Below the pieces are notes generated by a model. The model saw nothing but the letters and a program-made list of their open reading frames with translations, was not told the DNA's origin and did no database searches. Positions 47,424-56,229 of a stretch of 64,000 bases of DNA are shown here, piece after piece. The stretch covers positions 1-64,000 of the forward strand of contig CAVZNH010000070.1 of the NCBI GenBank assembly GCA_963776505.1, in the 5' to 3' direction. The position numbers and the translations under genes are program-made. The DNA is from JAMXLO01 sp963776505. GTDB lineage: Bacteria; Pseudomonadota; Alphaproteobacteria; Acetobacterales; Acetobacteraceae. Numbering within the stretch: position 1 is the stretch's first letter; every line of letters starts with the position of its first letter.

Positions 47424-48581
47424 ATGATGGAACTACAGCGTCGTGCGGTACTCGGCAGTGCCATCGCGGGCGCCGCGTTGCTTCAAGGCCGCGCATTCGC
47501 CCAGTCCAGCCCGAATCTGCAGACCATTCCCTGGAGCGATCAGCCTCCGCCGGTGCCAGCGCCGTTAGAGAATGTGGTGAAGGGCCAGACCCGCTGGGAG
47601 GACCTGGGCTCGTGGATCACGCCGAACGACAAGTTCTTCAGCATCGCCCACTACGATCGGCCGATGATCGACGCGAAGGCCTGGCGGCTGGACGTGGCGG
47701 GCCTGGTCGACAAGCCAGCGACCTTCACGCTTGACGAACTGAAATCCCGCCCGCGCCACGAAGTCATCAGCACCCTCGAGTGCTCGGGCAACAATGGCCT
47801 GCCATTCGCCACCAGTACGATCGGCAATGCGCGATGGGCTGGAGCTTCGCTGGCGGAGACGCTTCGGGCAGCACAGATCAAGAAGGGTGCCGTCGAAGTC
47901 GTCTTCTACGGTACGGATCAAGGCGAGGAGGTGGTGCGCAAGGATTCGCCGCTTGAATTCAAGTTCACCAGCAACTTTGCGCGGAGCATGTCGATCGACG
48001 ACGCCATGAACCCGGCGAACCTGTTGTGCTACGAAATGAATGGCTCGCCATTGCCCGCGGCCAACGGTTTTCCGGTGCGTCTGATTGTGCCGGGTTGGTA
48101 TGGCGTGGCGAATGTCAAATGGCTTCGCCGTATCGAGGTGCGCGATACCCGCTTCCTCGGACGCTTCATGGGTCGTGATTACGTCACTATCCGCGAGGAG
48201 CACCATGACGGCATGACCGTCATGGCGGAGACAACTGTCGGCCGCATGTTGCTGAAATCGGCACCCGGCAAGGTGACGCTGCGGGATGGGCGCTATCAGA
48301 TCGACGGGATGGCATGGGGACCTACGCCGGTCGCCGCCGTCGAGGTAAAGATCGACAACGGACCGTGGATGAAGGCCATCCTCGATGACAGCAGGTCGGA
48401 GTACGCCTGGCGATCCTGGCATCTCGCTTGGTCACCAGCACCCGGCGAACACACGGTCACTTCGCGGGCGATAGACAAGACTGGCAATATTCAGCCCGCC
48501 ATGGATGATGCCCTCATCGCCAACAAGAAAACCTACTGGGAGAGCAATGGGCAGATCACGCGGCATATTCGCGTCGCGTGA
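47424..48581 (+). CDS. Periplasmic sulfite oxidase-like molybdopterin oxidoreductase (SorA/SoxC type)
   Basis: 385 residues, intact. The start contains a twin-arginine signal (QRRAVLGSAIAGAALLQGRA, cleavage after FA). Molybdopterin domain: WITPNDKFFSIAHYDRPMID, ISTLECSGNNGLPFATST, whose cysteine normally binds molybdenum, and NGFPVRLIVPGWYGVANVKW. C-terminal dimer domain: VAAVEVKIDNGPWMKAILDD, HTVTSRAIDKTGNIQPA. Probably oxidises sulfite to sulfate or a related substrate in the periplasm. No cytochrome subunit (SorB) gene follows in this window, so the electron acceptor is unknown. Confidence 0.88.
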   Translation: MMELQRRAVLGSAIAGAALLQGRAFAQSSPNLQTIPWSDQPPPVPAPLENVVKGQTRWEDLGSWITPNDKFFSIAHYDRPMIDAKAWRLDVAGLVDKPATFTLDELKSRPRHEVISTLECSGNNGLPFATSTIGNARWAGASLAETLRAAQIKKGAVEVVFYGTDQGEEVVRKDSPLEFKFTSNFARSMSIDDAMNPANLLCYEMNGSPLPAANGFPVRLIVPGWYGVANVKWLRRIEVRDTRFLGRFMGRDYVTIREEHHDGMTVMAETTVGRMLLKSAPGKVTLRDGRYQIDGMAWGPTPVAAVEVKIDNGPWMKAILDDSRSEYAWRSWHLAWSPAPGEHTVTSRAIDKTGNIQPAMDDALIANKKTYWESNGQITRHIRVA

Positions 48582-48728
48582 CGTCTCGCAGATTGGCTGG
48601 CGCGATGAACTTCCGCAGACTATCGTCCGGTTGATCACCCGGAGGCAGTGCCGCCGCGAGTGATGCCCGCGCCTTTCCGGATCAAACCAGCAATAAAAAT
48701 CGTTGCAGCCTCAACGGGAGTTCACGCC

Positions 48729-50070
48729 ATGCCCAGTTCTCGTCGTCATGTGACGCGCCGCAGCGCGTTGGCACTCGGTACCGCGGCCGCCGCACTGCCG
48801 CTCGTGCACATCCGCACCGCAGGCGCGGCCGGTAAGCTCAGTCTCGCGCTGTGGGACCATTGGGTCCCGACCGGCGACGACGCAATGAGAAAGCTGGTCG
48901 GTGCCTGGGCCGAGAAGAACAAGGTCGACGTGCAGGTCGACTTCCTGTCCACGAATATCAACATGACCAAGGCCGCCGAGGCGCAGGCCAAGACCGGCCA
49001 TGATGTCTACGCCTTCGACCAATGGACGGTGCAGCAATACGCCGACAGCCTCGATCCCGTTGACGATCTCATGCAGCGGCTGATCGCCAAGTACGGCAAG
49101 CTTGGCGCCGCCTACGAATATCTCGCCGTGGTTGACAAGCACTGGATGGCCGTGCCGGTCGGCTGGGGTTCCGCACCGCTGCCGCCTTGCGGGCGCATCA
49201 GCATGCTCAAGCAATTCTGCGGCGTTGACGTGCAGACCTGGTTCCCCGCGGATCCTTCGACCCCCGAGGCAAGCAAGGACTGGACCTACGATACGCAGCT
49301 CAAGATGGCGGAGGCGATGTTCAAGGCCGGTTACCCGATCGGCTTCGGCTGCGGCCAGAACAGCACGGACGCCAACCAGACCTGGGGCGCCACGTTCGGT
49401 GCCTTCGGCGCCGACCTCGTCAACGCCAAGGGCGAGATCACCATCGACTCGGACCACGTGATGGCGGCGATGGAATATTGCCAGAAGATGGTGAAGTTCA
49501 TGCCGTCGGATGCGGTGCAATGGGACGACGCCTCCAACAATCGCGCGTTGATCTCCAACAAGGCCGCTCTGATCTGGAATCCGCCCTCGGCGTGGGCGGT
49601 GGCCAAGCGCGATGCGCCGCAGGTCGCCGCGGACTGCTGGACCTTCCCCAATCCACGGGGACCGATGGGCCGCCTCGTGCCGCACCGGCCGTATTTCTGG
49701 GGAATTTGGAAATTCGCCAGCAATAAGACCGCGGCAAAGGAGCTGATCGAATATCTGTCGCAGCGCGAGCAGGTGCAGCAGCTTGCCGCGCCGGTCGCGG
49801 GTTACGACATCCCGCCGTTCCAATCGATGACGGACCTCAGCATCTGGAGCGACGTCGAGCCGCCGAAAGGCACCATCTACAACTATCCGATGCGGCCATG
49901 GCACGACGCAGTGTACGTACATTCCCGGTTCCTCCGCGCCTCCCGAGATCGCAGTGCAGATCTGGAACCGCTATCTGGTCCCGAACATGGTGGGACGACT
50001 GCTGACCGGGCAGTCGATCAAGCAGACGCTCGCCTGGGGCAAGGAGGAACTGGAAGGCTTCGCCCGCTGA
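48729..50070 (+). CDS. ABC transporter extracellular solute-binding protein (family 1), frameshift near 49915
   Basis: ATG at 48729, with a Tat-type signal (TRRSALALGTAAAALPLVHI, ends at AGA). Mature part: LSLALWDHWVPTGDDAMRKL, VQVDFLSTNINMTKAAEAQA, YAFDQWTVQQYADSLDPVDD. DLVNAKGEITIDSDHVMAAM, KAALIWNPPSAWAVAKRDAP fits a sugar/oligosaccharide-type binding protein of the ABC family 1. Near the end the frame shifts: SSAPPEIAVQIWNRYLVPN, SIKQTLAWGKEELEGFAR. About 447 residues. No permease or ATPase of that family follows, so it appears as an orphan or uses another transporter. Confidence 0.83.
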
Positions 50071-50110
50071 ACAACGATCCGCGATAGTCTGAGGCGGCGC
50101 AGTTCGTCGG

Positions 50111-50929
50111 TCAGCCGATCAGCCGCCGCCTCACTCGCGCCGACACCTGATCGATCACCGCCACCGTTACCAAAATCAGGATGATGATGAACGACACCTC
50201 GTCCCAGTAACGAACCTTGATACGCTCGGCGATCTGCAATCCGATGCCGCCGGCCCCAACCACCCCCAGGATCGCCGCGCTGCGCGTGTTGCTCTCGAAC
50301 CCGTAGAGCACCTGCGCCAACAGCACCGGCAGCACTTGCGGCAACAACCCGAACCGGATCGCCAGCAGGCGCGAGCCACCGACCGCCTCGACCGTCTCCT
50401 TCTGCCGAGGATCAGCGTTCTCGATCGCCTCGGCAAACAGCTTCGCCAGCACACAGATATCCGCCGCCGCGATCGCCAGCACGCCGGCGAGCGGCCCCAG
50501 CCCAACCGCGCGCACGAACGCCAGCGCCCAGATGAGCTGATCCACGCCGCGGAATCCGTCGAACGCGCGACGGATCGAGAAATGCGCCAGCGCATTCACC
50601 AGCACGTTGCGCGCGCCGAGGAATCCCAGCGGCAACGCGATCACCGCTGCGACAAAGGTGCCGAGCAACGCCATCGCCACGCTTTCCGCAAGGCCTTGCG
50701 TGATGTCCTGCCATTGCGCGCCAGGACTCGGTGGGATCATCTGGCGCAGGATGACGAACAGGCCGGAAATGCCACGCGACAACCGCGCCGGCGTGATGTC
50801 GAACCAGAAGCACAGCGCGATCAGCCAGACCACGAACAGCAACGCACCAAGCCAGCGCAATACACGCGTCAGCGGCGGCGGCCCAAAGGCGCGCGGGAAG
50901 CGGGCACGGATGCGTGCAACATCCGTCAT
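50111..50929 (-). CDS. phnE: Phosphonate-type ABC transporter permease (PhnE)
   Basis: 272 residues. Six membrane segments; the binding-protein-dependent permease motif is seen as VEAVGGSRLLAIRFGLLPQV, LGVVGAGGIGLQIAERI. QGLAESVAMALLGTFVAAVI and LGARNVLVNALAHFSIRRAF fit the PhnE family. It acts with the solute-binding protein PhnD (51876) and a second PhnE-like permease (51009). The genes run phnD, phnE, phnE, all minus strand. Intact. Confidence 0.85.
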   Translation of the reverse strand: MTDVARIRARFPRAFGPPPLTRVLRWLGALLFVVWLIALCFWFDITPARLSRGISGLFVILRQMIPPSPGAQWQDITQGLAESVAMALLGTFVAAVIALPLGFLGARNVLVNALAHFSIRRAFDGFRGVDQLIWALAFVRAVGLGPLAGVLAIAAADICVLAKLFAEAIENADPRQKETVEAVGGSRLLAIRFGLLPQVLPVLLAQVLYGFESNTRSAAILGVVGAGGIGLQIAERIKVRYWDEVSFIIILILVTVAVIDQVSARVRRRLIG

Positions 50930-50940
50930 CCTGCCTCGCT

Positions 50941-50974
50941 GTCATTGCGAGAAGCGATGCGACGAAGCAATCTC
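50941..50974 (+). repeat. REP-like intergenic repeat, copy 1
   Basis: GTCATTGCGAGAAGCGATGC, then GACGAAGCAATCTC. A similar repeat lies at 52922-52955. It is in the gap between the two permease genes. Such TTGCGAG...GCGAAGCAA repeats occur scattered in many proteobacterial genomes. Confidence 0.6.
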
Positions 50975-51008
50975 CGTCGCGAAGCATGCCCTGGCCGAGG
51001 TTGCCTGG

Positions 51009-51879
51009 TCATTCAACTCGTCCAATAGCCAACGTGCGTAGCTTCTCCGACGTCAGGTCGATCAAGCTCACCGCCAGAATGATCAGCACGATGATCGCAC
51101 CGATCTCCTGGTAGTAGTTGAAGCTGATCACCGAGTACAGTTCCTGGCCGATCCCACCCGCGCCGACAAAGCCGATCACCGTCGCGCCGCGCACGTTGAT
51201 CTCGAAGCGCAGCAGCACGTAGGACAGGAAGTTCGGAAGTACCTGCGGAACGATGGCGAAGCGAACGCAGTGCGCCCATGTTCCACCCGTCGCGCGGACA
51301 GCCTCCCACGGTCGCATATCGGCATTCTCCACCACCTCCGCGAACAGTTTGCCAAGCGCGCCCACTGTGTGCAGTGCGATCGCCAGGATGCCGGCGAGAG
51401 GCCCGACACCGAACGTCCACACCAGGATCAGTGCATAGACGATGTCTGGCACGCTGCGGAACAGCTCCAGCACGCGGCGGAACGCGAAGTGCACCGGGCG
51501 GTTTGGCGCGAGATTGATCGCCGCCGGGAAGCACAGCAATGCCGCGAGCACCGCTCCCGACAGCGTCGCCAATGCGGCCATCTGGCTGGTCTCGAACAGT
51601 AGCCACAGCCAGATGTCGATGCGATACATCCAGTACGCGAGCGATCCCTGCGTATCGGTGCCGGCGAACAGTACCTGGCGGGCGCAGATCGGGCAGCAGC
51701 TTCCAGAAATATTCGCCGATCCGCGGAGCACCTTCGATCAGCGACGAAGGATACGCCTCAGACACCCACGCGGCGAGCAGCAGCACCCCGCAAAGCACGA
51801 CACAACCGCCGAGTCCGCCGACCAGACGTGTGCGCCGGCGCGCCTGGAACGCCGCTTCCAGCGACGCAATGATGCTCAC
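51009..51879 (-). CDS. phnE: Second phosphonate-type ABC permease (PhnE-like), frameshift near 51690
   Basis: GTG at 51879 overlaps the stop of phnD (GTGA), so translation is coupled. N-terminal part: SIIASLEAAFQARRRTRLVG, VVLCGVLLLAAWVSEAYPS. After one break: WLWLLFETSQMAALATLSGA, FAFRRVLELFRSVPDIVYAL, AVRATGGTWAHCVRFAIVPQ, VIGFVGAGGIGQELYSVISF. It probably pairs with the intact phnE as a heterodimeric channel. Confidence 0.8.
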
Positions 51880-52856
51880 CGATGCCGGCGCTGCGCCGCC
51901 TCCTGTTGCAGCATGTCGATGAACACCTGGAAATCCGCGTGCTGCACCTGCACCCAGCCCTTGCCGCTGCCCATGTCGAAGGTGTGGTAGATGTCCGGAT
52001 ACGCCGTCGGCAGCGCTAGGTGGAATGCCAGCATGTCGGCCTGATAGCTCGCCGGCGTACTCTTCCGCACCGTCAGCGGCCCATTCAGGATCGGTCGCGA
52101 CTTCCAGATGATGCGCAGGTCCTTCATGTCGAGCATCTTCTTGTCGACCATCATGCGCAGATTGCCGCGCGTGTAGCCCACCGCCGGATCGCCGATACCG
52201 GACGTCCAGGTAACGCCGGCGTCGTACTGATGGTTCAGCACCGCCACCACTGCCTGTTCGTGCCCGCCGGCAAAGCCAGTCGTGCTGAAATACTTGCCGG
52301 GCTCCGGATCGATCCCCTGCGCGCGGAATTCGGCGCGCGGTATCAAATAGCCCGACGCGCTGTTTGGGTCCGCCCACGCCAGCGAGTGCCCTTTCATCTC
52401 GGCGAGCGACGTGATCCCGCTGTCGGCGCGCACATACATCACCGAGACATACGAGTTGCTACCGTCCTGCTCCTGCGTCACCACCAGCGGTACGACATCG
52501 CCGTTGCTCTCTAGCCAAGCGGCGGCATATGCGGCCGGACTCATATACGCGTTCTCAAGTTGCTTCGCCGCGAAGGCCTGGATCACCCCGGCATAGTCGG
52601 CGGCGACCAGCAGCTTCACTGGCACATCGAACGTGGTCTCCATCAGCTTCTTGTAGCCATCGACGCGCGCCAGCCGGTCGGCGTCGTTCTCGCCACCGAG
52701 CAGGCCGATCCGCATCACCGGAATCTCCTTCGCCCAGTCGCGCTTGCCAGGCTTCGGCATTTCCTGCGCCAACGCGCCCCGCGTCAGCGCCAGCGCGCCG
52801 AGACCAGCGGCCGCGCCACGTCGTGTGATCATGCGTGGCATCCCTCCATGCGTCAC
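51876..52856 (-). CDS. phnD: Phosphonate/phosphite-type ABC transporter solute-binding protein (PhnD)
   Basis: 326 residues as written; a start at ATG 52841 (MPRMITRRGAAAGLGALAL) gives a Tat-like signal peptide. Mature part: VMRIGLLGGENDADRLARVD, FDVPVKLLVAADYAGVIQAF, LENAYMSPAAYAAAWLESNG, VSVMYVRADSGITSLAEMKG, LAWADPNSASGYLIPRAEF (the SxSGY loop of PhnD), FSTTGFAGGHEQAVVAVLN. Periplasmic binding of phosphonate or a related anion. The cluster has no phnC ATPase gene here, so it is incomplete or uses a shared ATPase. Confidence 0.86.
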   Translation of the reverse strand: MTHGGMPRMITRRGAAAGLGALALTRGALAQEMPKPGKRDWAKEIPVMRIGLLGGENDADRLARVDGYKKLMETTFDVPVKLLVAADYAGVIQAFAAKQLENAYMSPAAYAAAWLESNGDVVPLVVTQEQDGSNSYVSVMYVRADSGITSLAEMKGHSLAWADPNSASGYLIPRAEFRAQGIDPEPGKYFSTTGFAGGHEQAVVAVLNHQYDAGVTWTSGIGDPAVGYTRGNLRMMVDKKMLDMKDLRIIWKSRPILNGPLTVRKSTPASYQADMLAFHLALPTAYPDIYHTFDMGSGKGWVQVQHADFQVFIDMLQQEAAQRRHR

Positions 52857-52921
52857 GCCAATTTAGCGCCATTTCAATTGTTCCGGATACCAGCCAACCT
52901 CTGTCGTTTCGCACGAGCCAT

Positions 52922-52955
52922 GTCGTTGCAAGAAGCGAAGCGACGAAGCAAGCTC
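52922..52955 (+). repeat. REP-like intergenic repeat, copy 2
   Basis: GTCGTTGCAAGAAGCGAAGC, then GACGAAGCAAGCTC, in the upstream region of phnD. About 85% alike to the copy at 50941-50974 by eye and in the same orientation. Confidence 0.6.
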
Positions 52956-53113
52956 GATTGAGGATGAGCACTCACGACCGGATCGCTTCGTCCGCCCCCT
53001 GCACTTCTCGTATCGACGACGCAAGGGTCTGTCGCCGCTCTGCCCCCAGCCAGCGTCCAAACCTGATCTGCTGCTCGCAGTATCGTGAGTTGGCGCCCTA
53101 TAATCGCAGCCGT

Positions 53114-53131
53114 ATATCCGTCTACGGATAT
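53114..53131. promoter_or_regulatory. Perfect palindrome in front of the padR gene, likely operator
   Basis: ATATCCGT, two bases CT, ACGGATAT: an 8-bp perfect inverted repeat ending 12 bases before the ATG of the PadR regulator. PadR-type repressors bind dyads and usually control their own promoter; this site fits that, by inference. Confidence 0.7.
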
Positions 53132-53143
53132 TCGGAGTTAAGA

Positions 53144-53764
53144 ATGCCCCTGCCTAAGCGCCAACACCCGCACAGCCTGCTCGCGCTCGCGGTGCTGGCC
53201 CTGCTGTTCGAGCGGCCAATGCACCCGTACGAGATGGCGGCGACGATGCGCGAGCGTCACAAGGAGGAAAGCATCAAGCTCCGCTACGGCTCGCTCTACA
53301 CCGTCGTCGAGACGCTGCAGCGCGACGGACTGATCGCACCACACGAAACGTCGCGTGACGGCAGACGGCCTGAACGTACCGTCTACGCGCTCACCGACGC
53401 CGGAAGTTCAGAACTCATCGCCTGGATGCAGGATCTCCTGCGTTACCCGATGAAGGAATATCCGCAATTCATGGCGGCGCTGTCACTGCTGCCCGTACTC
53501 CCGCCGGCAATAGTCGAGACCAGGTTGCATGAACGGCTGCAGCACCTAGATCTCGCCATCCGGACGAAGCAGGGCGCCATTGAAGGCGTGCTGCGAACCG
53601 GTCTACCGCCACTGTTCCTGATTGAAGCCGAATACGAAATCGCGCTGCAGGAAGCGGAACGCACATTCGTGCAGCAGCTCGTGGCGCGCATTGCCGAGGA
53701 CCCGGCGGAACTCGCGCCGATCTGGCCGGAGTTTCACGCCAGCAAACGCAACCAGAAATCCTGA
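53144..53764 (+). CDS. PadR family transcriptional regulator
   Basis: 206 residues. HPHSLLALAVLALLFERPMH, PYEMAATMRERHKEESIKLR, YGSLYTVVETLQRDGLIAPH, TSRDGRRPERTVYALTDAGS is the winged-helix PadR domain with the usual GSLY-L--L---GLI segment. The C-terminal half is a helical dimer domain (LDLAIRTKQGAIEGVL). It sits directly upstream of the flavin monooxygenase gene, with 15 bases between, so it probably regulates that operon through the palindrome at 53114. Intact. Confidence 0.9.
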   Translation: MPLPKRQHPHSLLALAVLALLFERPMHPYEMAATMRERHKEESIKLRYGSLYTVVETLQRDGLIAPHETSRDGRRPERTVYALTDAGSSELIAWMQDLLRYPMKEYPQFMAALSLLPVLPPAIVETRLHERLQHLDLAIRTKQGAIEGVLRTGLPPLFLIEAEYEIALQEAERTFVQQLVARIAEDPAELAPIWPEFHASKRNQKS

Positions 53765-53779
53765 GGAGGGTCATTCATC

Positions 53780-55084
53780 ATGGCCGATCTCAATCATGTG
53801 GTCATCATCGGCGGCGGCATCGGCGGCCTATGCCTGGCGCACGGCCTGAAACAGGCCGGCGTGAACGCCACAGTGTATGAGCGCGACCGCGCGATCACCG
53901 ATCGTCTGCAGGGCTATCGCGTGCATATCAGTCCGAAGGGCAGCCGGGCACTGCACGACTGTCTGCCGCCCGCACTGTTCGAGACATTCTCCGCCACCTG
54001 TGGTCGCCCACCGCGTGCCTTTCGCATGCTGACCGAGCGCATGCAGACGCTGATCTCGCTCGGCGGCTTCCACGAACCCGACGGCGATGCGGTGGAGCAG
54101 CATCGCTCGGTCAGTCGCATCACGCTGCGCCAAGTGCTTCTCTCTGGCCTCGGCGAGCGCGTGCAATTCGGCAAGACCTTCGTCCGCTACGAGACGCGCG
54201 GCGATCGCGTCGTGGCATTCTTCGAAGACGGCAGCAGCGCAGAAGGCGATGTGCTGGTCGCAGCAGATGGCGGCGGCTCGCGCGTGCGCCGTCAGTACCT
54301 GCCGCACGCGGAGAGGATCGATACCGGTGTGGCAGCCATCGGCGGCAAGGTGTTTCTCGACGAGGAGACGCGCCGTCGCATCCCACCACCGCTGCGCGAT
54401 ACGATGGCGCTGGTCTCGGGACCCGGCGGGCGTGGGCTGTTCGTTGCCCCACAGGAATTCGCCCAGGCAGCCCCGGTGAACGGCATCGGCGGCGCCGAGC
54501 AGGCGGTCGATCCCGTGGCTGGTACATTGTTCGACAACACGCGCAGCTATCTGATGTGGGCATTCGGTGCGCAGCGTCGGGTTCTCGGCCTGAACGCCGA
54601 GGACGCGCTATGCGCCGAGACGCTGCGCGGCATTGCGCTCGCCGGCATGGCTGACTGGGATCCGGGTTACCGCGAACTCGTCCGCATGACCGATCCGGGC
54701 ACCCTGTCGCTGCTGCCGATCCGCACGTCGCGTCTGGTCGATCCATGGCAGCCCAGCCGCGTCACGCTGCTCGGCGATGCAATCCACAGCATGACGCCAT
54801 ATCGCGGCATTGGCGCCAACATCGCCCTGCGCGACGCGGCCCTGCTTTGTCGTCACCTCGTGCGTGCGGCCCATGGCGAGGCAACTCTGCTGGACGCCAT
54901 CGCCGAGTACGAAGCTGCGATGCGCCGCTATGGCTTTGCCGCTGTGCGCGGTTCGCTCGAGGCGATGAAGGCACAGTTGGAAACCGGCGCGTTGGCCCGC
55001 GCGGCGTCACGCACCGTGCTCAGACTGGTGAACCGTATCCCGACGCTGAAGCGATGGTTCTTTCTCGCCATGGCCGCCGAGTAG
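53780..55084 (+). CDS. FAD-dependent monooxygenase (aromatic hydroxylase type)
   Basis: 434 residues, intact. VVIIGGGIGGLCLAHGLKQA is the GxGxxG FAD site; ITDRLQGYRVHISPKGSRAL and GDVLVAADGGGSRVRRQYLP hold the DG motif; VTLLGDAIHSMTPYRGIGAN the GDA motif of p-hydroxybenzoate hydroxylase-type enzymes. GSLEAMKAQLETGALARAAS near the C-terminus. It would hydroxylate an aromatic or similar substrate with NAD(P)H and oxygen. Under likely control of the padR gene just upstream, suggesting a xenobiotic or phenolic response. Confidence 0.88.
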   Translation: MADLNHVVIIGGGIGGLCLAHGLKQAGVNATVYERDRAITDRLQGYRVHISPKGSRALHDCLPPALFETFSATCGRPPRAFRMLTERMQTLISLGGFHEPDGDAVEQHRSVSRITLRQVLLSGLGERVQFGKTFVRYETRGDRVVAFFEDGSSAEGDVLVAADGGGSRVRRQYLPHAERIDTGVAAIGGKVFLDEETRRRIPPPLRDTMALVSGPGGRGLFVAPQEFAQAAPVNGIGGAEQAVDPVAGTLFDNTRSYLMWAFGAQRRVLGLNAEDALCAETLRGIALAGMADWDPGYRELVRMTDPGTLSLLPIRTSRLVDPWQPSRVTLLGDAIHSMTPYRGIGANIALRDAALLCRHLVRAAHGEATLLDAIAEYEAAMRRYGFAAVRGSLEAMKAQLETGALARAASRTVLRLVNRIPTLKRWFFLAMAAE

Positions 55085-55197
55085 CCTGGGTTCCCGGCTT
55101 AGAAAGGCCTGCCAGCCAGCCTGGCACACCCCGCCGAGCATGTGTTCGTGATCCTTGGGCCGCACGAATGGTGATCGACCTCGCGCGCTGACCTCGA

Positions 55198-55514
55198 CTA
55201 TGCTCGGCGCGAGAGACATGAACTCCCGCATCGCCGTCGCCGCTTCCTCCGCCCGTCCAATTTATCCAAGTGCAGCCACAAGGTACCTGCGCGGCAGCTG
55301 ATAATGCGGATGATCAGCGAGGGAGCGCCGTGCTGCTTCAACGTCACGAGCGCGTCTCCAGAGTTCCGAATGGTCATGTAGACTGGGAGGGTCAGGCCGA
55401 CGTCTGGCCTTGCCATCCGATTTCGTTGAGCGATCTCTTGATGATGCCGCTCTTGGCGTCGAGTTTTTCTTCAGTTGATCACTCGTCTTGTCGTGCAACT
55501 GCGTTCATGGTCAT
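55198..55514 (-). pseudogene. Broken paralogue of the island gene at 2708
   Basis: Good ribosome binding site (GGAGG) before ATG 55514. Reads TMNAVARQDE followed by a TGA, then in-frame STEEKLDAKSGIIKRSLNEI; further frames give GLTLPVYMTIRNSGDALVTL. The 2708 gene has MNAFDEQDELIFDDRLD, IIRQSLNEI and GLTFPVYMTVRNSGDALVTI. DNA of the central part (CCCAGTCTACATGAC, then TTCGGAACTCTGGAGACGCG) is almost the same. An early stop and one or two frameshifts make it a pseudogene as read. Confidence 0.7.
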
Positions 55515-55631
55515 GCCTCCATGTTGTAGATGTATTAGCTGGCGCAACAGACGGAAGGTGCAACGCCACTCTCCCACTCGCGAATTCAAATGACGCCAGG
55601 TTACGCCAACACGATAGCTGGCAATCGACCC

Positions 55632-56108
55632 TTACCGAGCCTCGTCAGGAAGGCCCGCGTAGCCATCGTCGGGGTTGAAGGACACACCACCTGCCAGAAC
55701 GCCAGCGCCAGGAACAAAACACATTTCCAGACGGATACCGTCCGGGTCTTCAAACAGGACGGAGTAATACCCCGGTGCCCATGTGCCCTCCTCTGGCCCG
55801 CGGATGATTGTGGCACCAATCTCCTTGAGCGCCGTCGCGCAACGGTCAACATCTCCACGAGAACGCGCTCGGAAGCAAAGATGGTGCAGGCCGACGCGCT
55901 GCTGAACGAAACGTTGACCTTGGTTTTCCACAGCGCACGGTTCTATGCCGATCGCCGTCCGACCGCCGACGCAGTAAAAGAAGCGGTCACCGTCGAACAC
56001 CGGTATCATGCCAAGCAGCGGCAGCAACTTGCCATAAAAGGCTCGCGCCACGTCGAACCGGCTGACAGTCAAAACGACATGCGCCATGCCATTGATCTCG
56101 ATCATCAT
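55632..56108 (-). CDS. VOC family (glyoxalase/bleomycin resistance-like) protein
   Basis: 158 residues. MAHVVLTVSRFDVARAFYGK, LLPLLGMIPVFDGDRFFYCV, RVGLHHLCFRARSRGDVDRC, LFEDPDGIRLEMCFVPG. Repeated beta-alpha-beta-beta-beta modules with metal ligands His (HV, HHLCF) and Glu (LEMCF) fit the VOC superfamily. Substrate unknown. Intact. It lies 103 bases from the start of MFS on the same strand. Confidence 0.8.
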   Translation of the reverse strand: MMIEINGMAHVVLTVSRFDVARAFYGKLLPLLGMIPVFDGDRFFYCVGGRTAIGIEPCAVENQGQRFVQQRVGLHHLCFRARSRGDVDRCATALKEIGATIIRGPEEGTWAPGYYSVLFEDPDGIRLEMCFVPGAGVLAGGVSFNPDDGYAGLPDEAR

Positions 56109-56229
56109 TCCCGCCTCGAGTTCGTGTAGGTGTTCGGCGAATATCTAACGCCGCTCTTCGCGCCAAACTGACAACGTTGCTGTTCGCGCCTGGCGCGCTG
56201 AGCGTTGCGCCTCGCTCGCGAAGCCGCGC

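Noticed and set aside
48711..49922. 403-residue minus-strand frame opposite the solute-binding protein
   Set aside because: Antisense of a well-supported binding protein; composition is not natural.
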